NCBI RefSeq assembly: GCF_900143565.1
Contig: NZ_FREX01000011.1
Span: forward strand, 75,066-139,065
DNA: 64,000 bases
Direction: 5' to 3'
From: Pseudovibrio sp. Alg231-02
GTDB taxonomy: Bacteria > Pseudomonadota > Alphaproteobacteria > Rhizobiales > Stappiaceae
Part shown: piece after piece, positions 47,210 to 56,440 of the stretch
How positions within the stretch are numbered: position 1 is the first letter of the stretch
Layout: each line of letters opens with the position of its first letter
Position numbers and translations under genes: made by a program
The notes under the pieces: model-generated
The model's input: the letters and a program-made list of their open reading frames with translations, nothing else
The model's database searches: none
What the model was told of the DNA's origin: nothing

Positions 47210-47513
47210 TTGCTTTTCCGCTTGGTTATGTGTCGAATGTAAACATGCTCCTGCTACCTAATATCTATGCGTATACTTGCGTCAACATGTCTTCTGTTTC
47301 TTGATTAAGCGTCATTGCAAATAAAATATTGTGAAGTGTTGGGGGGGTTTTAAGTAAAGTTGAAGATGATGTTCGAGATGATCTAACTAAGTTGCAACAA
47401 CAAACCTACGATAGCGCAAGGCAAACTATTGCAAATCATCTGCTTCTGTCAGATGTTGCATGCGAAAGACATAAATCACGAATTTACAGTGAGTTAACTG
47501 AACGAAAAGGACT
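47210..47513. other. Upstream region of the arginine deiminase unit
   Basis: About 304 bases hold the arc promoter. A strict FNR/FixK box was looked for and not found. A plus-strand frame of 74 codons (47335-47557) is open but lacks an ATG or GTG start and a ribosome site; see findings. Confidence 0.4.
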
Positions 47514-48698
47514 TCAGAGAAAACTCAATAACATGCAAACTAGTTTTTCCGGGTCGTAATAAGGAACCGAATGCGTGCTTGTCAGATCAGCACCAATCAG
47601 GGAAATGCCCTGTGCTTCCAGCTCAGCCCAATCAAATTCAGCAGCATGTTTTTCATCTGTGACGACAAAATTGAGCAGCTTGTCTGTTGGCGTATCTTCC
47701 CCCGCATCAGCGCGCAAATGTTTCAAGAGTGCATCTACCGTCTCATTTGGACTCATCCCGAATTGCTCGGGATCATTGCCGAGGTTGGGGACATACACTT
47801 TCGGATTTGGGCTACGTGCAATGGACTTACCCACGCCCATTGGCAGTAGGTTTGCAATCAGGCTGCTGTGAAAGCTTCCCGGAGGATAGCAGATCATGTC
47901 TGCAGTCTCGATAAGATGCTGCTTTTTAGGAGAGACCTCAATCTCCACCGGATCACCTCCGGCCAGAGAGCGGGTCAGATAGGTCCGTTTAATCCTGCTT
48001 GCAATGGGCGAGGTTTCTTTGCCAGTCATATTATGCTGGCCCACAATGATCTCACCAGAATCCAGCTCAACAGCCAGATGTAAACGTGCATCAACAGTCG
48101 CCAGAACCGTGCCGAGTGTGTTCACCAGTTTTGAGAACAGGAAGATGATCGGATCAAGCTTCTGATTGTTGTTCAGATACCCCCCGGCAAGGATCAGATT
48201 TCCAATGCTGGCGCCTCTTAGATCGAAGTCTGATGGCATCGCATCATGAAAAAATGCCAGCTGATGCCGGATCAGGCGTCGCATTGGGTTGGGAACTCGT
48301 GCGATCAGTTGATCATGCCCTTCCAACAAATCCACCAGTTCACCGTGCAAGTCCTCAAGAGAAGCCGTTTTTGGAAACCGATGTGTGAAAAGACGGTAGA
48401 TCTCGGACTGCCCAAGAACACTTTCATCTGCCAGTGCGATCAAACGCGAGCGTAGGTCTCCAATTGCGGGCATACCAAAGGCGTGACGCAAAACAGCAGA
48501 ACTTCCACCGCTATCAAACGGTGTCATCAGGTGAATGGAGTTGTGGGTGTACTGCTTCAAAGCGCGAGCTGTTGGATTAAGCGCGCTTCCTCCGCTGAAG
48601 AACAAGAGGGCAGGGCCAAGTTCTGGCAGACGCTTGTAGCGACTGATGCGAACAGGATCTGGTAGGTTTAGACCGCGCGTAACACTGAACTGCTGCAT
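47514..48698 (-). CDS. CofD-like protein (GAK-type), stand-alone
   Basis: This 394-residue cytosolic protein of the CofD/YvcK superfamily has the nucleotide-binding opening LLFFSGGSALNPTARALKQ, then MTPFDSGGSSAVLRHAFGMPAIGDLR, ASIGNLILAGGY and ICYPPGSFHSSLIANLLPMGVG. CofD transfers phospholactate to make coenzyme F420; YvcK-type relatives act in carbon and cell-wall regulation. The length and the RISRYKRLPELGP start resemble the CofD-like proteins annotated in GAK-type gene sets. No F420 genes, ATP-grasp partner or other set member is nearby, so the role is open. Confidence 0.75.
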   Translation of the reverse strand: MQQFSVTRGLNLPDPVRISRYKRLPELGPALLFFSGGSALNPTARALKQYTHNSIHLMTPFDSGGSSAVLRHAFGMPAIGDLRSRLIALADESVLGQSEIYRLFTHRFPKTASLEDLHGELVDLLEGHDQLIARVPNPMRRLIRHQLAFFHDAMPSDFDLRGASIGNLILAGGYLNNNQKLDPIIFLFSKLVNTLGTVLATVDARLHLAVELDSGEIIVGQHNMTGKETSPIASRIKRTYLTRSLAGGDPVEIEVSPKKQHLIETADMICYPPGSFHSSLIANLLPMGVGKSIARSPNPKVYVPNLGNDPEQFGMSPNETVDALLKHLRADAGEDTPTDKLLNFVVTDEKHAAEFDWAELEAQGISLIGADLTSTHSVPYYDPEKLVCMLLSFL

Positions 48699-49070
48699 AA
48701 ATGAACTTGCCCGACTGAGTGATTGTCGATCCCTGTTACCATAGGAGATCTATTCCTCTGGTTTACCGCTAAATTGCAGAAACCACTCAACTAAATAAGC
48801 AGCATCCCCAAAGAACTCTAGCGATAATGATTAATCTTTAATGCCTCTAAGAAGCATTAAAGTAAATTTCCAATTAGATATATCAGGAATTCAGTAAAAA
48901 CTCTGTCAAATCAAAAATGAATATTCGTTGCTCATGAACCAGAGAGATGAAAATAAGAGAAAATACCTGTAGTTCTTGTGGGTTTGATGGGTATTCTTGG
49001 TATCTGTATTTGACACCGACAAATTCAGAGGATGTAAAGCTCTGGAAATAATAAAAATAGAGAGAATAAC
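48699..49070. other. AT-rich divergent intergenic region with an inverted repeat
   Basis: About 372 bases separate the CofD-like gene and the acyl-CoA synthetase. CTTTAATGC (48836-48844) and GCATTAAAG (48854-48862) form a perfect nine-base inverted repeat with a nine-base gap, a possible operator. No gene was seen. Confidence 0.45.
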
Positions 49071-50897
49071 ATGAGTTCGCAGGCCCGGCCCGTTGCTCAA
49101 GCACAAGCTCAAAACACGTTTAAGTCCATTCCCCAAGCATTCATGGAATCTGTCGAACGCCTTGCCGACAAACCAGCATACTTTGTTCGTGGGAAAGATG
49201 GATGGGAAGCAACGAGCTGGACTGAATATGGCGAGCAGGTACGTAACGCTGCAAAAGCACTGCTCGCACTGGGCGTTAATCCCGGCGATGCCGTTTGTAT
49301 TTTAAGTTACAATCGTCCTGAATGGACTATCATGGATGTAGCTGCCATGATGATCGGGGCTGTTCCAACGGGCATTTACTGGACAGCTGCCGCTCCTGAA
49401 ATCAATTACATCCTGCGCCATTCGCAAGGCCGCATCTTGCTTGCTGAAACCAAAGCTCAGCTCAAAGGCATAGGCGAGCAGGCAGAGAATATGCGCCACC
49501 TGCGTAAGACCATTCGTTTGGATGGGCGCGTCGAAAATCCAGATCAATACACATGGGCCAGCTTTATGTCCCTGGGTGAGAACAGTCCTGGACTGGATGC
49601 TGAGCTTAACCAACGCCTCAATGACATTGTTGCTGAGGACATTGCACTCCAGATTTACACCTCAGGGACAACAGGTCTGCCGAAAGCAGTGCAGATCAGC
49701 CATCGCGCAATTCGCACAGAATCTGATGCACTGAATCTGGCCTTCAAACCGACACCGGCTGACCGTTATATTTCCTATCTGCCCATGGCTCATATCGCAG
49801 AGCAGTGCGGCACCATCATTCAGGCTTGTGACACTGGCTACCCGGTTTACTACGCTAAGTCCGTGACCAGCCTCGGTGAACACTTGCCAGAGGTGAGGCC
49901 GACTGTAACATTCGGTGTTCCAAGGATTTTTGAGAAGATCAATGAGAAAGTCGAAAAGCAGCTCAGCAAAGAGAAAGGCTTCAAAGGTAAGCTTATTCAA
50001 TGGTCTCTTCAAACGAGTAAGGACTGGTACAAAGAAAGCATAAACGGCAAGTCTGCTGGTTTGGTGCTGAACACCAAAAAGAAGATCGCAAACCGCCTCG
50101 TGCTCGATAAGATCAAACACAAGATCGGCCTCGACAAAATGCGCATGTTCGTAAGTGGTGGAGCGCCCGTATCCAAGCGTGTTCTGGAGGCCTTTACAGG
50201 ACTGGATATTGTCATCCGCGAAGTCTATGGCCAGTCAGAGAACTGTGGTGGTGCGACCATCAATATCATTGGAGCAACCCGTCTGGGGTCTGTCGGTAAG
50301 CCGATGGATGGTGTCACGATCAAAATCGCCGCAGATGGTGAGATACTCTGCAAAGCAGACACCAACTTCTCTGGTTATGCGCATGACCCTGCCGCAACAG
50401 ATGAAGCTTTACGCGATGGTTGGCTCTATAGCGGTGATATCGGCTATTTCGACAAGGAAGGCTATCTCTTTATCACAGGCCGTAAAAAAGAGCTTATCAT
50501 CACGTCTGGAGGTAAGAACATCTCGCCTGCGATGCTCGAGCAAGACCTTATGGAAATACCTTTGGTCGAATATGCTGTTGTTGCAGGCAACAATCAGAAC
50601 TTTTTAAGCGCTCTGATCACCGTTGATGGGGCAATGGCACAGCGATTTGCAACTGAGAACAACATCGAGCCTGAAGATGTTCTGAAATCAGATCAGTTGC
50701 GGAGTGTGATTCAGGCCAGCATCAAAAAAGTGAATGCACGTCATTCGCGGGTTGAACGCATTCGCAAGTTTGAGATCTTACCAGATGGCTTCTCGATCCA
50801 GACAGGCGAACTGACGCCAACACTGAAAATCAGGCGTGCGAAAGTGCTCAATAACCATGCTGATGCTCTGGATACAATTTACAAGCATGACGATTAA
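49071..50897 (+). CDS. Long-chain acyl-CoA synthetase
   Basis: The 608-residue AMP-forming ligase resembles the FAA1/FadD15 type. YTSGTTGLPKAV begins at Tyr196, YGQSENCGGATIN is the A5 motif, and GWLYSGDIGYFDKEGYLFITGRKKE forms the hinge. The C-terminal region has ELTPTLKIRRA rather than the usual Lys-rich NGKxxK, as in long-chain eukaryote-like synthetases. It stands alone. Fatty acid activation for lipid synthesis or oxidation is likely. Confidence 0.92.
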   Translation: MSSQARPVAQAQAQNTFKSIPQAFMESVERLADKPAYFVRGKDGWEATSWTEYGEQVRNAAKALLALGVNPGDAVCILSYNRPEWTIMDVAAMMIGAVPTGIYWTAAAPEINYILRHSQGRILLAETKAQLKGIGEQAENMRHLRKTIRLDGRVENPDQYTWASFMSLGENSPGLDAELNQRLNDIVAEDIALQIYTSGTTGLPKAVQISHRAIRTESDALNLAFKPTPADRYISYLPMAHIAEQCGTIIQACDTGYPVYYAKSVTSLGEHLPEVRPTVTFGVPRIFEKINEKVEKQLSKEKGFKGKLIQWSLQTSKDWYKESINGKSAGLVLNTKKKIANRLVLDKIKHKIGLDKMRMFVSGGAPVSKRVLEAFTGLDIVIREVYGQSENCGGATINIIGATRLGSVGKPMDGVTIKIAADGEILCKADTNFSGYAHDPAATDEALRDGWLYSGDIGYFDKEGYLFITGRKKELIITSGGKNISPAMLEQDLMEIPLVEYAVVAGNNQNFLSALITVDGAMAQRFATENNIEPEDVLKSDQLRSVIQASIKKVNARHSRVERIRKFEILPDGFSIQTGELTPTLKIRRAKVLNNHADALDTIYKHDD

Positions 50898-50919
50898 AGC
50901 AGGTCCCTGATGTCAGAAA

Positions 50920-50949
50920 CCCCTTGGTCCAGAGGCATGGTCCAAGGGG
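50920..50949. terminator. Weak hairpin between acyl-CoA synthetase and uxaC
   Basis: CCCCTTGG pairs with CCAAGGGG around a 14-base loop that can pair further. It lies between two convergent genes. No T-run follows on either strand, so termination is uncertain. Confidence 0.4.
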
Positions 50950-50981
50950 CTTCATGGGATAAAGCAGGGGCCAAAGCTTAC

Positions 50982-52397
50982 CTACTTTTCATCAAGGAAC
51001 CAGTTTGCTGCATTGTTGTAGCAAATGTCCCTGATCATGCCTCCCGCAAGCTCAAAATCACCCGGAATGTGGCCTTTATCCATCCACTCCCCAACGATCC
51101 TGCAAAGCAAGCGACGGAAATACTCGTGTCGAGGGAAAGATAGGAACGATCTGCTGTCTGTCAACATGCCGAGGAACTGAGAAAGCAATCCCATCTGCGC
51201 AAGTTGTGTCATCTGGCGTTCCATGCCGTCCAGCTGGTCATTGTGCCACCAGCCTGTTCCTGCTTGAATTTTGCCGCCGAAGGAACCGTCCTGGAAATTT
51301 CCGGCTGTTGTTACGACAACTTCGTTCTTGGTTGGATCAAGAGAATACAGCACAGTTCTGGGCAATGCTTTTTCACGATCCAAAGTGTCGAGGAACTGGT
51401 TGAGTGGATTAGCAAGCTCACGATCATCAATGCCATCACAGCCGACATCTGGCCCCAATGCTTTGAACATGCGGCTACGGTTGTTCCGTGTTGCGCCAAT
51501 GTGCATCTGCATCACCCAGCCACGTTTTGCGTATTCCTTTCCTAGGAACACCTGAACAGCTGATTGAAATGCAGTCACATCGTCAATACTCAGCGTTGCT
51601 CCGCCTTGCCCTTCTTTGAAGATGCGGTTCAATTCGGTGCCGGACGGAACCGGGCAGAACAGCATGGAGTCCAGACCATGGTCCGCCGCACGGCAACCAT
51701 GTCGTCCAAAGTGATCCAGTCGCATGGAAAGTGCCTCAAGCAAACGCTCATACTTGTCGATATGAAAACCAACGGTTCTGCTGAGTTTCATGATGTAATC
51801 AGGAAACGTCGGCTTATCGATCTTAAAGGCCGGGTCAGGCCGGAAGGTAGGCCGAACAACCATTGTAGAGGTTGGATCCTGCGCGATCATCTTATGCCAA
51901 TGCAGGTCATCACAAGGGTCATCAGTCGTTCCCAGCATCTTCACGTGCTGCATCTGCAACAGGCCACGAGCGGAAAATGGTTTGGTCGCAAGCTTTCCGT
52001 TACAAACTTCCCAGACAGTCTCAGCGGACTTCTCTGAGAGGATCACACCCTCCAGCCCAAAGTAGCGATACATCTCCAGATGCGTCCAATGGTACAGCGG
52101 GTTCCCAAGAAACTTCGGCATCACGGAAGCGTAGGCGAGGAACTTCTCTTTGAAGCTGGTGTCCTTGCCGGTGATCAGGCTTTCATCAATCCCGGCCCAC
52201 CGCATAGCACGCCATTTGTAGTGATCGCCCTCAAGCCAGACGCGGCCAATGTCATCAAAGCGATGGTCTTCAGCAATGGTCTGCGGACATAAGTGGTTGT
52301 GGTAGTCCACGATTGGCATTTCAGCTGCATAGTCGTGGTAAAGCCGCTGTGCTGCTTCTGTCTCGAGGAGGAAGTCTTGTCCAAGAAATGGCTGCAT
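50982..52397 (-). CDS. uxaC: Glucuronate isomerase
   Basis: UxaC converts glucuronate to fructuronate (or galacturonate to tagaturonate) in the cytosol. The 471-residue product starts at ATG 52397 (MQPFLGQDFLL) behind AGGG. It shows IVDYHNHLCPQTIA, the metal-site start of this amidohydrolase-fold family, and ends GMIRDICYNNAANWF. It is the last gene of the minus-strand hexuronate operon. Confidence 0.96.
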   Translation of the reverse strand: MQPFLGQDFLLETEAAQRLYHDYAAEMPIVDYHNHLCPQTIAEDHRFDDIGRVWLEGDHYKWRAMRWAGIDESLITGKDTSFKEKFLAYASVMPKFLGNPLYHWTHLEMYRYFGLEGVILSEKSAETVWEVCNGKLATKPFSARGLLQMQHVKMLGTTDDPCDDLHWHKMIAQDPTSTMVVRPTFRPDPAFKIDKPTFPDYIMKLSRTVGFHIDKYERLLEALSMRLDHFGRHGCRAADHGLDSMLFCPVPSGTELNRIFKEGQGGATLSIDDVTAFQSAVQVFLGKEYAKRGWVMQMHIGATRNNRSRMFKALGPDVGCDGIDDRELANPLNQFLDTLDREKALPRTVLYSLDPTKNEVVVTTAGNFQDGSFGGKIQAGTGWWHNDQLDGMERQMTQLAQMGLLSQFLGMLTDSRSFLSFPRHEYFRRLLCRIVGEWMDKGHIPGDFELAGGMIRDICYNNAANWFLDEK

Positions 52398-52493
52398 CGT
52401 TTTTGCCCTGAAGGTAGGGGGATTGATCCTGTCACCAATCCCTGAGTATGAGCGTTTGCTCAGCCTGTAGCCGAGCAAGGATTTCCGTAAAAC

Positions 52494-53972
52494 CTAGTCA
52501 GCCAAATCAGCGACAGCCTGCGCGGCACCTTTTTCTGCCACTGCTTGGTAGGCCTTGTGAACCGCTTTCTTGAACTCATCGTTAGCAACAAGTTCAGATG
52601 GGAACACAGAATCCAAGGCAAGCAGTGCATCGACATAGGTTGTTGTGTCCCCGCCGTCTTTGGCGACAATTTCAGCAAGCTTCTCCTTCATCGGATCAAC
52701 CACTTCGTAGCTTTCGCCATTGCGATCCGCGCGGATGTAGTTCATCCAGCCACCAATTCCGAGCACCAGATGACGATAGTCACCGCCATTGGCGAGATGG
52801 AACTTCACAGAGTTTAACCAGCGCTGCGGCATCTTCTGTGTTCCATCTGCAGCAATCTGCCAGGTACGGTGTTTCAGCTTGGAGTTGGAGTAGCGTTTGA
52901 GCAATGAGTCCGCATAAGCCTCCAAATCCACATCGCCTGGAACATCCAGTGTGGGCAACTGTTCATCCACCATCAGCTTGCGCGCTTCTGCGTAAAATAC
53001 AGGATCGGCAGCGCAATCTGCAATGGTCTCCTTGCCTGCAAGGAAGCCAAGGTAGGCAAGGAAGGAATGAGAGCCGTTCAGAGTGCGAAGCTTCATCTCT
53101 TCAAACGGCTCAACATCCGCAACAAGTTGCGCACCAGCAAGCTCCCACTGTGGCCGTCCAGCTTTGAAGTTGTCTTCAATCACCCACTGACGGAACGGCT
53201 CGCATACGATGCCATTCAGATCAACTTGTCCGCCAAGGCTCTCGCGGATGAGGTCTCGGGACTCGTCAGTCAACGCAGGCACGATGCGGTCCACCATGGT
53301 GGATGGAAAAGAGACATTTTCCTCGATCCACGCAGCCAATTCTGCATTCTGCTTGGCCGCAAACTCACGAACAGCAACTCCGCAGAGCACGCCATTATGA
53401 GGTAAGTTATCGCAAGACATCACCGTGATAGGGCCGTTGCCAAGCGCCCGACGTTTCGCAAGGCCAGCAACGATCAAACCAATTGCGGTTTGGGGCGCTT
53501 CTGGTGCTTTAAGATCCTGCTGGATCATTGGATTATCCAGATCCAGCTTCCCGTTTGTAACGCAGTAGCCTTTCTCGGTAATGGTGAGAGAAATGACCTT
53601 CAGCTGCTCTTCTGCAAGCCCATCAATCAGAGCCGCTACACCATCGCGTGCTACGTGCTGTGTCTCGCATACAGCCCCGAGGAGCCGGGTATTTGTGCCT
53701 TCATCAGCAGTCTCAACCAACGTGTAGAGGTGATCATTTTCTGCAAGCTTATCAAACAGATCCGGCGTTCCGAACAACTCAATCACCCGCAAGCCCCAAT
53801 CACCGCCACCAGCAGCAAGTGTTTCGTGCAGATGCATTGCAACGTGAGCACGGGCAAAGGCACCAAAACCAATATGAGCAACACGCGGCTTTAGTGATGT
53901 ACGATCATAAGATGGGACAGACACATCACCTGGAAGCGCATTGAGATCGAGTTTCTGAAATTCAATAGTCAT
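52494..53972 (-). CDS. uxuB: Fructuronate reductase (mannitol dehydrogenase family)
   Basis: The 492-residue NAD-dependent enzyme has the Rossmann start VAHIGFGAFARAHVAMHLHE. The family segment is ITEKGYC and the catalytic region is KLRTLNGSHSFLAYLG. In this operon it should reduce fructuronate to mannonate between UxaC and UxuA. Mannitol or tagaturonate oxidoreductase activity cannot be excluded from sequence alone. Confidence 0.9.
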   Translation of the reverse strand: MTIEFQKLDLNALPGDVSVPSYDRTSLKPRVAHIGFGAFARAHVAMHLHETLAAGGGDWGLRVIELFGTPDLFDKLAENDHLYTLVETADEGTNTRLLGAVCETQHVARDGVAALIDGLAEEQLKVISLTITEKGYCVTNGKLDLDNPMIQQDLKAPEAPQTAIGLIVAGLAKRRALGNGPITVMSCDNLPHNGVLCGVAVREFAAKQNAELAAWIEENVSFPSTMVDRIVPALTDESRDLIRESLGGQVDLNGIVCEPFRQWVIEDNFKAGRPQWELAGAQLVADVEPFEEMKLRTLNGSHSFLAYLGFLAGKETIADCAADPVFYAEARKLMVDEQLPTLDVPGDVDLEAYADSLLKRYSNSKLKHRTWQIAADGTQKMPQRWLNSVKFHLANGGDYRHLVLGIGGWMNYIRADRNGESYEVVDPMKEKLAEIVAKDGGDTTTYVDALLALDSVFPSELVANDEFKKAVHKAYQAVAEKGAAQAVADLAD

Positions 53973-53987
53973 AGGAGGTGGACCTTA

Positions 53988-56387
53988 TCAAAGCTCATTG
54001 AGTGAGAAAGTGTGAGTGTCATCCGAAACCTGTTGTCCGTTCACGACCACAGTTGGAACAAGACCATTCGGTGAGCGGCCTTTGATGAAAACGGAGAGTT
54101 CTCGTCCATCAATCTCAAGTGAACCGCTGCGGTACAAAGTTAAATTTTGCTCGTTGGAACTGCTGGAAAGAGCCATATGCAAGGTGATGTGTGCGCCATC
54201 TAGCCAATTATGGCTGATGCCATCATCTTCAAAAACAGCAAGCTCTCGCTTTCCGGTGCCTTGGAACGGGAAGATTGCCAGGGCTTGAAGATGACACTCA
54301 GTGGTGTTCTTAGCTGTTGGGTTAGCAAGCGGAATGACGGTACCTGCACGCACGAACAGGGGGAGGCGTTCCAAAGGTGCATCAACAACGATGGTTTGTC
54401 CGCCCTTGTGATACGCGCCTGTATCGAATTCGTACCAGCCATCGCCATTATCTGGCAGATAAACCTCACGTGTTGCAGCACCTTGCTCAACCACAGAAGC
54501 AACCAACAGGTCCTTACCGAGCAGATAGTCATCTGTCTCCGCAAAGGTGTGCGCGTCTCCTTCGTGATCAAGGAATGTTGGGCGCAAAAACGGCTCATCC
54601 ATCACATGCATATCGTGCAGCATGGTGTAGAAATACGGCATGAGATGCTGACGCAGTTGGATCGCATTGCGGATAAGGGGCGTAACTTCTGGATACATCC
54701 AGGCTTCATTGACAGTTGCATCATCATTCCACGAATGGATCGTGAAACGCGGATGCATGACGCCATTTTGAACCCAGCGTACAAACAACTCAGGATCAGG
54801 ACGAGCACCTGAAAAGCCGCCCACATCGTGGCCAACATTGTAGATACCTGACATCGACAGGCCGAGACCCATCTTGATGTTGTATTTCAGGTTGTTCCAG
54901 CCAGTTCGGTTATCACCAGTCCACGTCTGTACATAGCGTTGCAAGCCGGGGCAGCCACTGCGCGAGATAAGATAAGGGCGCTCTTCCGGTGCATACTCCA
55001 CCTGTGCTTCATAAGAAGCACGCATCATCAGGAAAGAATGAAGCGGACGAATGAGCCCGACGTCAATCTCTTCACCAAACCCCTGACAGCGAGCAAAGAA
55101 ATCCCAGATCTCATACTCGTTATTATCGTTCCAGGTGGAACCGATACCACGCTCAAGCAGCTGCTTGGTGACGTTGGCTTTCCACCAACTCACAGTATCC
55201 AGATTGGTGAAGTCGAGGTGAGAACCTTCATCATCCCAGAACAGAGACCGCTCTGGCTGATCAGCCTCACTGTCTTGAATGAACAGGCCTTTCGCTGCCA
55301 CATCACCATACATAGGATGGTCCTGTAGTAGACATGGCTTGATGTTCGCGGCGAGATGAACGCCAGCATCCAGAAACTTTAAGGTCATGGTCTTTGGATC
55401 AGGACATTTCTCGTAGTTCCAGTTGAACACATAGCGCTTGGAGCCAATTGATGTGTAACCGGAGGAAAGCTGGAAACTGTCGCAAGGAATGGCGTGCTCT
55501 TTGATCAGATCAACAAAGCCTTCCAGCTGTTCCTGCGCATTCTCCGCATCGGTGTAATACATGGTCGAGCCGGAATACCCGAGGCTCCACTTCGGCGGAA
55601 AGATATGCTTGCCAGTCAGCCAAACCTGCGTCTTAGTCACCTCCAATAGGGAAGGGCCAAGCATAAAGTAATAGTCCAGATCTCCGTCTTCAGCACGGTA
55701 TGATCTGTAGGGTTGATGATAATTGTCGATCTCATTGCCAAGATCAAACCAGCAGCTCACCAGATTATCGTAGAACACGCCATAAGAGACACCAGAACCG
55801 GTACGTGTCAGCGTAAACGGCAGATGTTTGTAAAGTGGGTCGGTGGTCTCTGCATCATACCCCATCGCATCAAGATTACGCATTTCGTAGCGGCGACCAT
55901 TGCGCAGTAGATTGCCAGCCTTTTCACCGAGGCCATAAATCCGGTCATCTGCAGGTTGGCTGAAGAAATGCGAGTTCTTGTGGTCTTTAACGCCTAGCAT
56001 ATAAGCGCCTGTAGGCCGTTCGCTGGCGATAACCTGGTATGACCCGTCTTCGCATTTTGCCTCCCAGATTATCTGAAGCGGCGTTTTCACGCAGACGCGC
56101 AAAGCCCGTGTCTCCAGTGTAAGTGTGCCCTCAGCAAGCTCTTGCTTAAACTCTGGTAGCGAGAAGCCTTCGACAGAAAGACGAGACCGGCCTTCAAACG
56201 GTACCGGCGTTTCTGCCGGAGTGATGGACCATGTCCGTCCTTGCCGGAACTCACCATTCTTGCGCAAAAGAACCCGAACAAGCTTGTCTTCAAGAACGAA
56301 CAGAGAAAGCAGATGCTTGTTATCTACAAGCAGGTCAACCCGGTTCTGTTCGGTCTCGATGTAGGACCACTTACCTAGCGTTTTCAT
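53988..56387 (-). CDS. GH31 glycoside hydrolase (alpha-glucosidase/xylosidase type)
   Basis: This 799-residue GH31 enzyme has the galactose-mutarotase-like N-terminal domain, a catalytic barrel with nucleophile Asp421 in STWNDNNEYEIWD and acid/base Asp492 in TWTGDNRTGW, and C-terminal beta domains. No signal peptide is seen, so it acts on imported oligosaccharides. The WNDNNE motif replaces the common WxDMNE. It sits 15 bases upstream of uxuB, suggesting an alpha-linked, uronate-containing glycan as substrate. The sugar specificity is undecided. Confidence 0.9.
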   Translation of the reverse strand: MKTLGKWSYIETEQNRVDLLVDNKHLLSLFVLEDKLVRVLLRKNGEFRQGRTWSITPAETPVPFEGRSRLSVEGFSLPEFKQELAEGTLTLETRALRVCVKTPLQIIWEAKCEDGSYQVIASERPTGAYMLGVKDHKNSHFFSQPADDRIYGLGEKAGNLLRNGRRYEMRNLDAMGYDAETTDPLYKHLPFTLTRTGSGVSYGVFYDNLVSCWFDLGNEIDNYHQPYRSYRAEDGDLDYYFMLGPSLLEVTKTQVWLTGKHIFPPKWSLGYSGSTMYYTDAENAQEQLEGFVDLIKEHAIPCDSFQLSSGYTSIGSKRYVFNWNYEKCPDPKTMTLKFLDAGVHLAANIKPCLLQDHPMYGDVAAKGLFIQDSEADQPERSLFWDDEGSHLDFTNLDTVSWWKANVTKQLLERGIGSTWNDNNEYEIWDFFARCQGFGEEIDVGLIRPLHSFLMMRASYEAQVEYAPEERPYLISRSGCPGLQRYVQTWTGDNRTGWNNLKYNIKMGLGLSMSGIYNVGHDVGGFSGARPDPELFVRWVQNGVMHPRFTIHSWNDDATVNEAWMYPEVTPLIRNAIQLRQHLMPYFYTMLHDMHVMDEPFLRPTFLDHEGDAHTFAETDDYLLGKDLLVASVVEQGAATREVYLPDNGDGWYEFDTGAYHKGGQTIVVDAPLERLPLFVRAGTVIPLANPTAKNTTECHLQALAIFPFQGTGKRELAVFEDDGISHNWLDGAHITLHMALSSSSNEQNLTLYRSGSLEIDGRELSVFIKGRSPNGLVPTVVVNGQQVSDDTHTFSLNEL

Positions 56388-56440
56388 TATGCTTCAACCA
56401 GTTTTGTTGGGTGTTGTTATGGTTGCAAAGTGTCTGTCTG

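Noticed and set aside
47301-47316. Possible FNR/FixK box upstream of the arginine deiminase unit
   Set aside because: TTGATTAAGCGTCAT matches one half-site only and has the wrong spacing for TTGAT-n4-ATCAA.
50910-51143. Small plus-strand frame of 77 codons after the acyl-CoA synthetase
   Set aside because: It mostly overlaps the end of uxaC in antisense and begins inside a hairpin; no supporting motif.
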